Source of the DNA: JBCBJX01 sp964342855
Lineage (GTDB): Bacteria > Pseudomonadota > Alphaproteobacteria > Caulobacterales > Parvularculaceae
NCBI GenBank assembly: GCA_964342855.1
Contig: CAYFIB010000014.1
Coordinates: forward strand, 1 to 64,000
Length of the DNA stretch: 64,000 nt
Direction of reading: 5' to 3'
In this document: in pieces, positions 16,871-25,587 of the stretch
Layout: the number at the start of each line of letters is the position of its first letter
How positions within the stretch are numbered: the first letter of the stretch is position 1
The notes under the pieces: model-generated
Database searches by the model: none
The model's input: only the letters and a program-made list of their open reading frames with translations
Told to the model about the DNA's origin: nothing
Program-made: the position numbers and the translations under genes

Positions 16871-18028
16871 TCAGGCGGCGGCCTGCGCGCGGGCGTCGAG
16901 CAGCGGCTCGAACAGCGCCCCGGCGAGCCACGAGACGACGGGAACCGCGACGCCGTCGCCGGTCAGCTTGTAAGCCGCGCTCGCCCGCGCAGGCAGCCGA
17001 TAGCTGTCCGGCAGCCCCATCAGGCGCGCGGTCTCGCGCGGCGAAAGAAGCCGGGCGCGCGGGCGCGGACCGTCGAGCAGCAGCACCAGTTGCCGGCTGG
17101 AACCGCCCGCGGGCGTGCGCAGACATCCCGCCCGCCCGTCGAACCGCGCCTCTGCGCGCTGCACGCGATCGCCGATCTCATTGCGTCGCGTACGCCGGAA
17201 CAACGTCGCGGCGCCGACGCCCGCCGCTTTGGCGGCAGCGAGTTTTTTCCTCTGCGCCGGGCTCATCATGGCGAGAATGCGCTGGGTTTCTTCAGGCGGC
17301 AGAAACGGCGCGTCATTGGGCGCATGCTCCAGCAGGTCCGCGAGCACGGGCGGCGCTCCGGCGGGCGGCGCCGGGTTCCAGTGGATCCATCGGGCGCGGA
17401 CTTCATCCGACAGGCGATCGATCGCCGCGCGCAGGGCCGGCGTCGTCCACTCGTTTGAGGGCTCCGCGCCGACCAGATCGGCGGGAAGCTCCGTATCGGC
17501 GCCGATGGCGATGAGGAAAAGACGCGGACGCGATTGAGGCACGAACCGCGCCGCATCGACGACCATGGCGCCGAAGCGCCAGCCGTCCTCGGCGAGGGCG
17601 GCGCACAGGGCCTGAAAGTCGCGCCCGCCATTGGAGGTGAGAAGCCCGCAGACGTTCTCAAGCGCGATGATCCGCGGCGCGCGCCCCTCGGCCTTCAGCC
17701 CCCGCATCAACGACCAGAACGCCCAGAAGACGCCCGAGCGGCCGCCTTTGAGGCCTGCGCCGCTACCCGCAAGGGAGAGGTCCTGACAGGGAAAGGAGGC
17801 CCAGGCGAGGTCCGCGCGCCCGGGCAGGTCTTCCGGCGCGAGCGTTTCAACGCCGGCCGTGACGAGCCCGTCGCGCCCCCAGTTCTCCGCATAGGCGCCG
17901 GATTTCATGGGGTCGATATCGTTGACGAACGGGGTCGCCCAGCGCGATCCAAGCCCAGCGCGGACCATGCCGCCGCCGGCGAAAAATTCATAGCAGGTGA
18001 AATCGACCGGGCGCCCCATAATCTGCAT
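16871..18028 (-). CDS. dcm: DNA (cytosine-5-)-methyltransferase
   Basis: A 385-residue C5-cytosine methyltransferase with all principal motifs in order: motif I EFFAGGGMVRAGLG (SAM binding), motif IV FPCQDLS with catalytic C81, motif VI ALENVCGLL, motif VIII QSRPRLFLI, motif IX RETARLMGLPDSY and motif X YKLTGDGVAVPV. The target-recognition region is the variable stretch around residues 210-310. No restriction endonuclease or Vsr-like gene is adjacent, so it looks like an orphan methyltransferase. The site it methylates cannot be predicted here. Confidence 0.92.
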   Translation of the reverse strand: MQIMGRPVDFTCYEFFAGGGMVRAGLGSRWATPFVNDIDPMKSGAYAENWGRDGLVTAGVETLAPEDLPGRADLAWASFPCQDLSLAGSGAGLKGGRSGVFWAFWSLMRGLKAEGRAPRIIALENVCGLLTSNGGRDFQALCAALAEDGWRFGAMVVDAARFVPQSRPRLFLIAIGADTELPADLVGAEPSNEWTTPALRAAIDRLSDEVRARWIHWNPAPPAGAPPVLADLLEHAPNDAPFLPPEETQRILAMMSPAQRKKLAAAKAAGVGAATLFRRTRRNEIGDRVQRAEARFDGRAGCLRTPAGGSSRQLVLLLDGPRPRARLLSPRETARLMGLPDSYRLPARASAAYKLTGDGVAVPVVSWLAGALFEPLLDARAQAAA

Positions 18029-18073
18029 CTAGGCGCGTTTCGCGAATTCTGTCGATAGTCCGTACCGGCGCCG

Positions 18074-19252
18074 TCAAAGACCAAGTTGCCGAGCGGCGAG
18101 GTCGTTCATGATCTCTTCCGAGCCGCCGCCGATGGCCATGACGCGGACCTCGCGATAGATGCGCTCCACGCGTTGACCGCGAATGAACCCGGCGCCGCCG
18201 AGGATTTGCATCGCCTCCCGCGCGCAGAATTCCATGGTCTGCGTCGCCTGCACCTTCAGAAGCGATAGCTCCGCCACCGGCGTTCCGCCCGCCTTCACCA
18301 TCGCGGCGCACGCATCGAGAAACGCCGTGGTCGCATAGATCCGCCGGACCATCTCGGCGAACTTGTGCCGGATGACCTGATGCTTCGAGAGCGGCTTGCC
18401 GAAGGTCGACCGCTCGCGCGCCCACGCCGCGGCGTCCTCCACGCACGCACGCGCGAACGCGACCGACTGCGCGGCCATGGAGAGGCGCTCCATGTTGAAA
18501 TTGCTCACGATGCCGAGGAAGCCCTGGTTCTCCTCGCCGATGAGGTTTTCAGCCGGAACGCGGACGCCATCGAAATGGATCTGAGCGGTGTCGGACATCC
18601 ACCAGCCCATCTTGTCGAGCTTGGCGCGTGAGACGCCCGGCCGCTCCGCTTCGATCAGCAGGAAGGAGAGCCCGCCTGCGCCCTCCCCGCCCGTGCGCGC
18701 GGCGACGGTGAGATAGTTGGCGCGCATGCCGGTCGTGATGTACGTCTTTTCTCCGTTGACGATGTAATCACCGCCATCGCGGACGGCGCGGGTGCGGATA
18801 TTCGCGACATCGGAGCCGCCGGACGGCTCGGTGACGCAGAGCGAAATGAGCTTCTCGCCGGCCAGCACCGACGGCGCGATGCGCGCTTTCAGCTCGTCCG
18901 AACCAAGCGCGAGCACCGGCGGCAGACCGATGCCATGGGTCATCAGCCCCGCGATGAGCCCGCCCGCGCCGGGGCGCGCGAGCTCCTCCTGCGCGGCGAT
19001 CTGGTGGAAGACGTCGATCCCCTCCGAAACGCCGCCATAGGCTTCCGGATAGCCCAGACCGAGAAGCCCGAAGGCCGCCGCTTTCTGGTGGAGATTACGA
19101 GGAAAGCCGCCCGCTTCGTCCCAGTCGTTCACATGGGGCACGATTTCGCGCTCGACGAAGGCGCGCACGCTGGCGCGCCAAGCGGCGTGCTCGTCGGTGA
19201 AATGGGGCGAAGCGAGCCGAAGGCCGTCATAGGAAAGCGCATCATTGGTCAT
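18074..19252 (-). CDS. acyl-CoA dehydrogenase
   Basis: A 392-residue FAD flavoenzyme of fatty-acid or branched-chain acyl-CoA oxidation. The N-terminal helical domain, the beta-domain motif CVTEPSGGSDVANIRTRA (about residue 135-155) and GEKTYITTG are typical. The C-terminal flavin-binding QILGGAGFIRGQRVERIYREVRVMAIGGGSEEIM closes the fold. The position that carries the catalytic glutamate in medium-chain enzymes (YEGT) reads IGGG, as in homologues where the base lies on another helix. The acyl substrate is therefore unknown. The gene is free-standing between dcm and the RND pump. Confidence 0.9.
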   Translation of the reverse strand: MTNDALSYDGLRLASPHFTDEHAAWRASVRAFVEREIVPHVNDWDEAGGFPRNLHQKAAAFGLLGLGYPEAYGGVSEGIDVFHQIAAQEELARPGAGGLIAGLMTHGIGLPPVLALGSDELKARIAPSVLAGEKLISLCVTEPSGGSDVANIRTRAVRDGGDYIVNGEKTYITTGMRANYLTVAARTGGEGAGGLSFLLIEAERPGVSRAKLDKMGWWMSDTAQIHFDGVRVPAENLIGEENQGFLGIVSNFNMERLSMAAQSVAFARACVEDAAAWARERSTFGKPLSKHQVIRHKFAEMVRRIYATTAFLDACAAMVKAGGTPVAELSLLKVQATQTMEFCAREAMQILGGAGFIRGQRVERIYREVRVMAIGGGSEEIMNDLAARQLGL

Positions 19253-19310
19253 GCGCGGAAGGCTTGCGCGCGCCGGGAGCTGCGTCCAGCGGCGCGCGCA
19301 GTTCGTGAGG

Positions 19311-22300
19311 TCAGGCCGAGGCCGGTTCCGCGTCGCTCTCGTGTTCGCGGCGCTGCGGCGACATCGCCCGCGTCACCGCAAAGAAGACCGGCGTGAAGAG
19401 GAGGCCGAAGAACGTGACGCCCAACATGCCGGAGAAGACCGCGACGCCGAGGGCGTTGCGCATCTCCGCCCCGGCGCCGGAGGCGATCACCAGCGGCACG
19501 ACGCCGAGAATGAACGCGAACGACGTCATGAGGATCGGACGCAAACGGAGCTTCGCCGCGTCGACGGCCGCTTCAAAGCGATCCTTGCCTTCGTCCTGCT
19601 GCTGCTTGGCGAACTCGACGATCAGAATGGCGTTCTTCGCAGCGAGACCGATGAGAACGACGAACCCGATCTGCGTCAGGATGTTGTTCGACTGCCCCGC
19701 GATGTTCACGCCGGTGATGGCCGACAGAAGCGTCATCGGCACGATGAGGATCACCGCCAGCGGCAGGGTCAGGCTTTCGAACTGCGCTGCAAGCACGAGG
19801 AAGACGAAAACCACCGCCAGCACGAAAACGAGCGCGCCAGCCGAACCCGCCGCCTGCTGCTGGTAGGCGAGCTCCGTCCATTCAAAACTGATGCCCGGCG
19901 GCAGCACTTCCTCAGCGAGCGCCTCCATGCGCGCCAGCGCTTCGCCGGAAGAGACGCCCGGCGCGGGTTCTCCTTGCACCGCCGCCGCCGGATAGAGGTT
20001 GTGACGCGGCACGCGGCTTGATGTCGTCGTCAGCTCCGCCTGGGCGACCGCTTCAACCGGCACCATCTCGCCGCGCGAATTGCGGGCGTAGAAGCGGCCG
20101 ATATCGTCCGGGTCGCGACGGAACTCCGCATCGGCCTGCGCCGTCACGCGGAACGTCCGCCCGAGGAAGTTGAAGTCATTCACGAACGCCGAACCGAGAT
20201 AGACCTCGAGCGCCTCGAAAACGTTGCCCGCGGGTAGCCCCATCTGCTCGGCTTTCTCGCGGTTGATATCGAGATAGACCTGAGGCGTGCCCACTTCGAA
20301 GAAGGTGAAGTTGTTGCGCAGCATCGGGTCTTCGTTCGCCGCCATCATCAGCTGGAACGACGCCTGCTGCAGCGCGCGCAGGCCGAGGCCGCCGCGGTCC
20401 TGCACCATCATCTTGTAACCGGAGCCGTTGCCGATGCCGCGCACCGGGGGCGGGGCGATGACGAGCACGAAGGCTTCGGAGATGTTCTGCGCGAGCGCGC
20501 CCTGTAGCTCCTGCTGGATCGTCCGATAGTCCGGGCGGTGACCGAATTCTTCCAGCGGGAAGAAGATCGCGCCGGAGTTGGAGGAGTTGGTGAACGTCGC
20601 GCCGTTGAAGCCTGCAAATTGGGCGGAGTGCGCGACGCCCTCGACGGAAAGACCGATCTCGGCGGCGCGTTTCACGACCGCATCCGTGCGCTCCAAAGAG
20701 GCGCCCTGCGGCAGGTTCACGACGCCGATGAGGTAGCCCTGATCCTGATCGGGAATGAAGCCGCCCGGCGTCAACCGGAATTGCGCGCCCGCCAGCACGA
20801 CGAGCCCTGCAAAGACCACAAGTACGATAGTCGCCATGCGGACGAGACGCGCGACAAGCGATCCGTAACCACGAGCCAGTCGATCAAAGCCCGAGTTGAA
20901 AATCCGGAAGAACCCGGCGAGCGGACCGGTAGCCGGGGCGTGGGCCTCGTCTGTATGGGGTTTCAGCAGCAGCGCCGCGAGCGCCGGGCTGAGCGTCAAT
21001 GAGACGATCAGTGAGATGATGGTCGCGCCGGCGATGGTCAATGCGAACTGCTGATAGAACGCGCCAGTGATGCCGGGAACGAACGCCGTCGGAATGAACA
21101 CCGACGAGAGAACGAGTGCGATAGCGACGAGCGCGCCGCCGACTTCGTCCATGGTTCGCCGCGCGGCTTCACGCGGCGAGAGCCCGAGAGCGAGGTTTCG
21201 TTCCACGTTCTCGACGACGACGATGGCGTCGTCGACGACGATGCCGATGGCGAGGACGAGACCGAACAGCGACAGGTTGTTCAGCGAAAAGCCGAACATG
21301 GCCATCAACGCGAACGTGCCGACCAGCGAAATCGGGATCGCCAGCACCGGAATGATCGCGGCCCGGAGTGATTGCAGGAAGACGAAAACGACGATGATGA
21401 CGAGCACCGTCGCCTCGAAGATCGTCTTGTAAACCTCGTTGACGGACTCTTCGATGAATTCGGTCGGGTTATAGACGACGCGATATTCAAGACCCGGCGG
21501 GAAGCTCTCGGATAGCTCCTCAACCAGTTCGAGCACCTGGTGCGATGTCGAAATCGCGTTCGAGCCCGGCCGCTGAAACACCGCCATGGCGACCGCCGGT
21601 TGGTTGTCGAGATAGGCGTTCGTCGAATAGTCCTGCGCGCCGAGCTCGACGCGCGCGACATCGCGCACGCGGACAAGTTCGCCGTTCTCACCAGCCTTGA
21701 TGACGATCTCGGAAAACTCCTCCGGCGCGGTGAGCCGCCCGCGGGTCTGCACGGCGAACTCGAAAGCGTCGGCGCCGGTGATCGGCTGCTGATTCAAGCG
21801 CCCGGAAGCGACCTGAACGTTCTTCGCACGGAGGGCGGCGACGACATCGCCCGCGGTCAGATCAAGAGCCGCGGCTTTCTCCGGATCGATCCAGACGCGC
21901 ATGGCGTAGTCGCGAGCGCCGAAGACGAGGACGTTGCCGACGCCGTCGACGCGCGACAGCTGGTCCCGCACCTGCAGGGTCGCGTAGTTCGACACGTAAA
22001 GCTGGTCGTAGGTGTCGTCCGGCGAGATGAGGTGGATGACCATCAGGAAGTCCGGCGACGCCTTCTGCGTCACCACCCCGAGACGGCGCACTTCCTCCGG
22101 CAATCGCGGCTCGGCGCGCGCGACGCGGTTCTGCACGAGAACCTGCGCGGTATCGAGGTCCGTCCCCTGACGGAAGGTGATGGTCAGGTTCATCTGACCG
22201 TCCGCCGTCGATTGCGATTGCAGGTACAGCATGTTCTCGACGCCGTTCATCTCCTGCTCGAGCGGCGTCGCCACCGTGCGAGAGACGATTTCAGCCGACG

Positions 22301-22460
22301 CGCCCGGATAGGTGGCGCGCACCTGAACCGTCGGCGGCGCGATCTCCGGATACTGGGATACCGGCAGCGCGAGATAGGAAATTGCGCCGATGAGGACGAT
22401 GAGGATCGAGACGACCGACGCGAAGATGGGTCGGTCGATGAAAAAGTGCGCGAATTTCAT
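19311..22460 (-). CDS. RND multidrug efflux permease (HAE-1 type)
   Basis: A 1049-residue inner-membrane pump of the AcrB/MexB family that exports hydrophobic compounds using the proton gradient. It begins with FFIDRPIFASVVSILIVLIG and has twelve predicted membrane segments in two repeats. The proton-relay aspartates are in GIVVDDAIVVVENVER near residue 407. Two large periplasmic loops and the closing LGVTFFGLLFTPVFF complete the fold. It is 6 bases downstream of its membrane-fusion partner. No TolC-type outer-membrane gene is adjacent, so the pump probably shares an outer-membrane channel encoded elsewhere. Confidence 0.95.
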   Translation of the reverse strand: MKFAHFFIDRPIFASVVSILIVLIGAISYLALPVSQYPEIAPPTVQVRATYPGASAEIVSRTVATPLEQEMNGVENMLYLQSQSTADGQMNLTITFRQGTDLDTAQVLVQNRVARAEPRLPEEVRRLGVVTQKASPDFLMVIHLISPDDTYDQLYVSNYATLQVRDQLSRVDGVGNVLVFGARDYAMRVWIDPEKAAALDLTAGDVVAALRAKNVQVASGRLNQQPITGADAFEFAVQTRGRLTAPEEFSEIVIKAGENGELVRVRDVARVELGAQDYSTNAYLDNQPAVAMAVFQRPGSNAISTSHQVLELVEELSESFPPGLEYRVVYNPTEFIEESVNEVYKTIFEATVLVIIVVFVFLQSLRAAIIPVLAIPISLVGTFALMAMFGFSLNNLSLFGLVLAIGIVVDDAIVVVENVERNLALGLSPREAARRTMDEVGGALVAIALVLSSVFIPTAFVPGITGAFYQQFALTIAGATIISLIVSLTLSPALAALLLKPHTDEAHAPATGPLAGFFRIFNSGFDRLARGYGSLVARLVRMATIVLVVFAGLVVLAGAQFRLTPGGFIPDQDQGYLIGVVNLPQGASLERTDAVVKRAAEIGLSVEGVAHSAQFAGFNGATFTNSSNSGAIFFPLEEFGHRPDYRTIQQELQGALAQNISEAFVLVIAPPPVRGIGNGSGYKMMVQDRGGLGLRALQQASFQLMMAANEDPMLRNNFTFFEVGTPQVYLDINREKAEQMGLPAGNVFEALEVYLGSAFVNDFNFLGRTFRVTAQADAEFRRDPDDIGRFYARNSRGEMVPVEAVAQAELTTTSSRVPRHNLYPAAAVQGEPAPGVSSGEALARMEALAEEVLPPGISFEWTELAYQQQAAGSAGALVFVLAVVFVFLVLAAQFESLTLPLAVILIVPMTLLSAITGVNIAGQSNNILTQIGFVVLIGLAAKNAILIVEFAKQQQDEGKDRFEAAVDAAKLRLRPILMTSFAFILGVVPLVIASGAGAEMRNALGVAVFSGMLGVTFFGLLFTPVFFAVTRAMSPQRREHESDAEPASA

Positions 22461-22466
22461 GTCGGC

Positions 22467-23648
22467 TTACTCCGTGGCCGCCTCGGCCAGCTCAGCGCGC
22501 TCGGCGCTCTGCTCGATCGGTTGAACCGGCGCGCCGGGCTGCATGGCGAGCAGCGAGCCGACAACCACCCGGGCGTCAGGCGCGAGCCCGCTCTCTACGA
22601 CGCGCATGCCGTCATCGAGCACGCGACCGAGCACCACAGGCGTCATCTGCGCGGTGTTGTCCGCCGACACGGTCCAGACGAACTGGCGCGACTGGTCGAA
22701 CTGCACCGCCGTATCCGGAATAAGGGTCGCTTCAAATGGATCGCGACCATAAAGACGCATGCGCCCGAACAGGCCCGGCGTCAGAAAACCGTCTTCGTTC
22801 TTGATCACGGCGCGCCCGGTGATGCTCCCGGTGCGGGAGTTGATCTCGTTATCGACGAAGTTCATGACGCCTTCGATCTCGTAGTCGTCCCGATCTTCCA
22901 GGCGAATGCGGACCGGGTTCGGCGCATACCGCGAACTCTGACGATCTCCATCCTTGTCGAGACGCAGATAGCGCAGATAGTCGAGCTCGCTCCCGGTGAA
23001 GACGAAGTTGATGGGATTGATGGCGACGATCGTGGTCAGCATCGTTTGCTGCGCGGTCACCAGGTTGCCGCGGTCAACGCGGTCGTCGCTGACAAGCCCG
23101 GAGATCGGCGCGCGGACTTCGGTCCATTCGAGGTCTAGCGCGGCCTGACGCAAGGAGGCTTCCGCAGCGGCGACATCGGCGTCCGCGGAGCGTTTTTCCT
23201 GAACGCGGCGCTCGAAATTCTCGCGATTGCCCGCGGGCCCGGACAAAAGCCCGCGCGCGCGCTCCAGCTCCAGCGCGGCGAACTCCGCCTGCGCTTTCGC
23301 CGATTCAAGACGTGCGGCGGCGGCGTCGTGGGCGGCCTGAAACTCACGCTTGTCGATGGTGAAGAGAAGATCGCCCTCCTTCACCGGCATGCCGTCGGCG
23401 AAGTGGACTTCCTGCAGATAGCCCGACACGCGCGGACGCACCTCGACACGCTCCACCGCTTCGAACCGGCCGACGAATTCGTCCCAGATCGTGATGGTGC
23501 GGATTTCCGGCGTGCGGACCGGCGCCGGGACGGGTCCGAACTGCCCGTGTTGTTCATCGCCGCCGCGCGAGCAAGCAGCGAGCAAAGCGAGAGCGAAGAC
23601 AGGCGCGACAGCGCGCGCCGATTTGAAGGTCGAGCGGAACGACAACAT
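22467..23648 (-). CDS. RND efflux periplasmic adaptor (membrane fusion protein), lipoprotein
   Basis: A 393-residue membrane fusion protein linking the RND permease to an outer-membrane channel. The N-terminus carries a lipoprotein signal with lipobox LAAC. The lipoyl/barrel-sandwich half is split by a coiled-coil hairpin (about 100-165), with RVSGYLQEVHFADGMPVKEGDLLFTID before it and WTEVRAPISGLVSD after it. It is the first gene of a two-gene operon with the permease. No TetR or MarR regulator lies next to it; the 240 bases upstream hold only the tRNA. Confidence 0.93.
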   Translation of the reverse strand: MLSFRSTFKSARAVAPVFALALLAACSRGGDEQHGQFGPVPAPVRTPEIRTITIWDEFVGRFEAVERVEVRPRVSGYLQEVHFADGMPVKEGDLLFTIDKREFQAAHDAAAARLESAKAQAEFAALELERARGLLSGPAGNRENFERRVQEKRSADADVAAAEASLRQAALDLEWTEVRAPISGLVSDDRVDRGNLVTAQQTMLTTIVAINPINFVFTGSELDYLRYLRLDKDGDRQSSRYAPNPVRIRLEDRDDYEIEGVMNFVDNEINSRTGSITGRAVIKNEDGFLTPGLFGRMRLYGRDPFEATLIPDTAVQFDQSRQFVWTVSADNTAQMTPVVLGRVLDDGMRVVESGLAPDARVVVGSLLAMQPGAPVQPIEQSAERAELAEAATE

Positions 23649-23892
23649 GGGCGGAGCTCTTTTTAAGACGGAAGGCGAAAGGCCTGGCGGAATAACGCCC
23701 GGACCTTACGGCGCGACCGCAGATGACAGTCGTGTCGAAACGCCCGAGTGAATTAGTCGGGATTTAGGAGCGGATGGATCGGGGTTCACCCCTACAAGCG
23801 AAATTTTTCGCACCGCAGCAAAACACTGCTGACATCACACGCGTTCGTGAAAACAAGGGGTCGCTGGTCCGGCGATTTCCAAGAAACGTGGA

Positions 23893-23967
23893 TGGTGGGC
23901 GCGGGAAGGATCGAACTTCCGACATCTACCATGTCAAGATAGCGCTCTACCACTGAGCTACGCGCCC
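23893..23967 (-). tRNA. tRNA-Val (anticodon GAC)
   Basis: On the minus strand the sequence folds as a full cloverleaf. The acceptor stem is GGGCGCG/CGCGCCC, the D arm is GCTC...GAGC, and the anticodon stem is CTATC/GGTAG with loop TTGACAT. The T arm is GAAG TTCGATC CTTC. The anticodon GAC (plus-strand positions 23933-23935) reads GUC valine codons. The 3' CCA end is encoded in the DNA. No terminator hairpin is obvious downstream. Confidence 0.96.
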
Positions 23968-24073
23968 GCGCATCAACCGCCGAAGCGGCGCTGCGGTTCC
24001 CGTTTCCGGGAGACGCGGGGGATAGCCGATGCCCATCGGCGAGGCAAGCGCGAATTCGGGGGATCGTCGCCAT

Positions 24074-24147
24074 GAAATTTGCTCAACCATGTGGTTGACA
24101 GTCATGACGCGCATGCCGATACTCAACCTGATGGTTGAGCAAATTTC
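24074..24147 (+). promoter_or_regulatory. ArsR promoter with two TCAACC-N4-GGTTGA operators
   Basis: A -35 box TTGACA (24095-24100) and a -10 box GATACT (24118-24123) are separated by 17 bases. Operator 1 (24083-24098, TCAACC-atgt-GGTTGA) overlaps the -35 box. Operator 2 (24123-24138, TCAACC-tgat-GGTTGA) covers the predicted transcription start and the ATG of the ArsR gene. The outer flanks also form a perfect 17-bp inverted pair (24074-24090 with 24131-24147). The predicted start of transcription falls at about 24130, next to the ATG at 24131. Both the sites and the spacing suggest autorepression; binding by the ArsR protein is inference. Confidence 0.8.
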
Positions 24148-24490
24148 CGATCCCCTTAGCGCCGTCTTCCGCGCCCTCGCCGACCCGACGCGCCGGGCCA
24201 TGGCGGAGACGTTGCTAAACGGTCCGCGCACGGTCGGCGAGCTCGCCGCGCCCTTCGAGATGAGCCTCGCCGGCGCCGCGAAACACGTCGCCGCGCTCGA
24301 CAGGGCCGGGCTCGTCACCCGACGCCGACGCGGCCGCGAAACCCTGTGCAGTCTCAACGCCTCCGCGCTGAACGACGCGCGGACGTATCTGGAGCGCTAC
24401 GCCGAGATCTGGACCGCGCGCCTTGATGATCTGGAAGCGGCGCTGCGCGCCGAACTCGACGCTGAGACAAACGAGGGAGATCCGACATGA
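24131..24490 (+). CDS. ArsR-family winged-helix repressor
   Basis: A 119-residue regulator beginning MVEQISDPLSAVFRALADPTRRAM, the usual start of the ArsR group that pairs with SRPBCC (AHSA1) proteins. The winged helix covers about residues 15-85, with recognition-helix residues AGAAKHVAALDRAGLV. No cysteine metal site is visible, so it is not an arsenic sensor. The reading frame is open further upstream, but the promoter at 24095-24123 places transcription start at this ATG, implying a leaderless mRNA. Its stop overlaps the SRPBCC start by four bases (ATGA), so the two are translationally coupled. Confidence 0.88.
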   Translation: MVEQISDPLSAVFRALADPTRRAMAETLLNGPRTVGELAAPFEMSLAGAAKHVAALDRAGLVTRRRRGRETLCSLNASALNDARTYLERYAEIWTARLDDLEAALRAELDAETNEGDPT

Positions 24491-25011
24491 CTCAGTATGC
24501 GGAAATCACCGGCGACACGCTCGTCATCGAACGCCTCCTGCCCGGCGCGCCGGAACGCGTCTGGGCCTATTTCGTCGATCCGGCGAAGCGAATGCTCTGG
24601 CTCGCCGGGGGCGCAACGGAGGAAACGCCGGGCGGCGCGCTGGTGTTCGAATTCGACCACCGCCGCCTCTCCGATCAGCCGCCGCCGGAAAAATACACGG
24701 ACCAACAGGTCGTCACCATGGAGGCGCGCATCGTCGACTTCGATCCGCCGCGACGCATCTCCTTCAACTGGCCGGAGCCCTCCGCGCCCGAAGCGCGGGT
24801 CACGGTGACCCTGACCGCCGAAGGCGAGCGGACGCGTTTGCGTCTCGTACATGAAAAACTGGGGGATGCGGACTACCGCATCGGCGTCTCCGCCGGCTGG
24901 CACGGTCACCTCGATATTCTCGAGGACGTGCTGGAAGACCGTCCGCGCGCCGACTTCTGGTCGCGGCACATGCCCTTGGAGGAAGAATACAAAAAGCGCC
25001 TCGGCCTTTAA
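24487..25011 (+). CDS. SRPBCC/AHSA1-domain protein
   Basis: A 174-residue START-like hydrophobic-pocket protein. The domain runs from VIERLLPGAPERVWAYFVDPAKRMLWLAGG to about residue 150 and includes FDPPRRISFNWPEP and TLTAEGERTRLRLVHEKL. Proteins of this family with an ArsR partner are thought to bind small hydrophobic ligands or modify them; the ligand is unknown. It overlaps the ArsR gene by 4 bases and is followed by a strong hairpin. Expression should follow that of the ArsR gene. Confidence 0.87.
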   Translation: MTQYAEITGDTLVIERLLPGAPERVWAYFVDPAKRMLWLAGGATEETPGGALVFEFDHRRLSDQPPPEKYTDQQVVTMEARIVDFDPPRRISFNWPEPSAPEARVTVTLTAEGERTRLRLVHEKLGDADYRIGVSAGWHGHLDILEDVLEDRPRADFWSRHMPLEEEYKKRLGL

Positions 25012-25038
25012 GACCGGGCGCCGGCTGGTCGCCCGGTC
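25012..25038. terminator. bidirectional hairpin between convergent genes
   Basis: Perfect 9-bp arms GACCGGGCG and CGCCCGGTC are separated by a 9-base loop. The hairpin sits exactly between the SRPBCC stop (plus strand) and the cpdR stop (minus strand). No T tract follows on either side, so termination efficiency is uncertain. Confidence 0.55.
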
Positions 25039-25396
25039 AGGCGGCGACCATGCGCTCAACCTCGGCGACGAGGTCTTTCAGGTGGAAGGGCTTCGAGAGC
25101 ACCTTCGCATCTTCCGGCGCCTTGTTCGCCGGGTTCAGCGCGACCGCGGCGAAGCCGGTGATGAACATGATCTTCATGCCGGGATCGATTTCCGAGGCGC
25201 GGCGCGCCAGCTCGATGCCATCCATGACCGGCATGACGATGTCCGTCAGCAGCAGGTCGAATTCGCGCATCTGAAGCTCGGTCAGGGCCTCGTCGCCCTG
25301 GCTCGCATCGACCACTTCGTGACCGGCTTTTTCAAGCGCGCTTTTCAGAAAGCGCCGCATCGACTCATCGTCTTCCGCCAGCAGAATGCTCGCCAT
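25037..25396 (-). CDS. cpdR: CpdR-type single-domain response regulator
   Basis: A 119-residue stand-alone receiver domain. In Caulobacter, unphosphorylated CpdR directs ClpXP to degrade CtrA-pathway regulators at the cell pole. The acidic pocket is LLAEDDE and the phosphoacceptor is D52 in LLLTDIVMPVMDGIELARRA. The stretch IMFITGFAAVALNPANKAPEDAKVLSKPFHLKDLV is highly characteristic of CpdR. The divergent N-formylglutamate amidohydrolase neighbour is also a common arrangement. ChpT-type phosphotransfer and cell-cycle function are inferred from family knowledge. Confidence 0.9.
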   Translation of the reverse strand: MASILLAEDDESMRRFLKSALEKAGHEVVDASQGDEALTELQMREFDLLLTDIVMPVMDGIELARRASEIDPGMKIMFITGFAAVALNPANKAPEDAKVLSKPFHLKDLVAEVERMVAA

Positions 25397-25587
25397 AACC
25401 CGCTCCGAACCGTCGTTTTACATGCCGCGGCCAAAACGCCGCCCGCTCCATACGTGCAACGCTCGCGCCAGAACTCGTGCGCGCCCCCGCTCTCCCCGGT
25501 TGCGCTGCGCGGCGACCCTATATCTATTTCCTAACCAAACCACCCTCACCGCAACCGATTCCCGGCTGCGGCGCCTGCGGACGGCCG

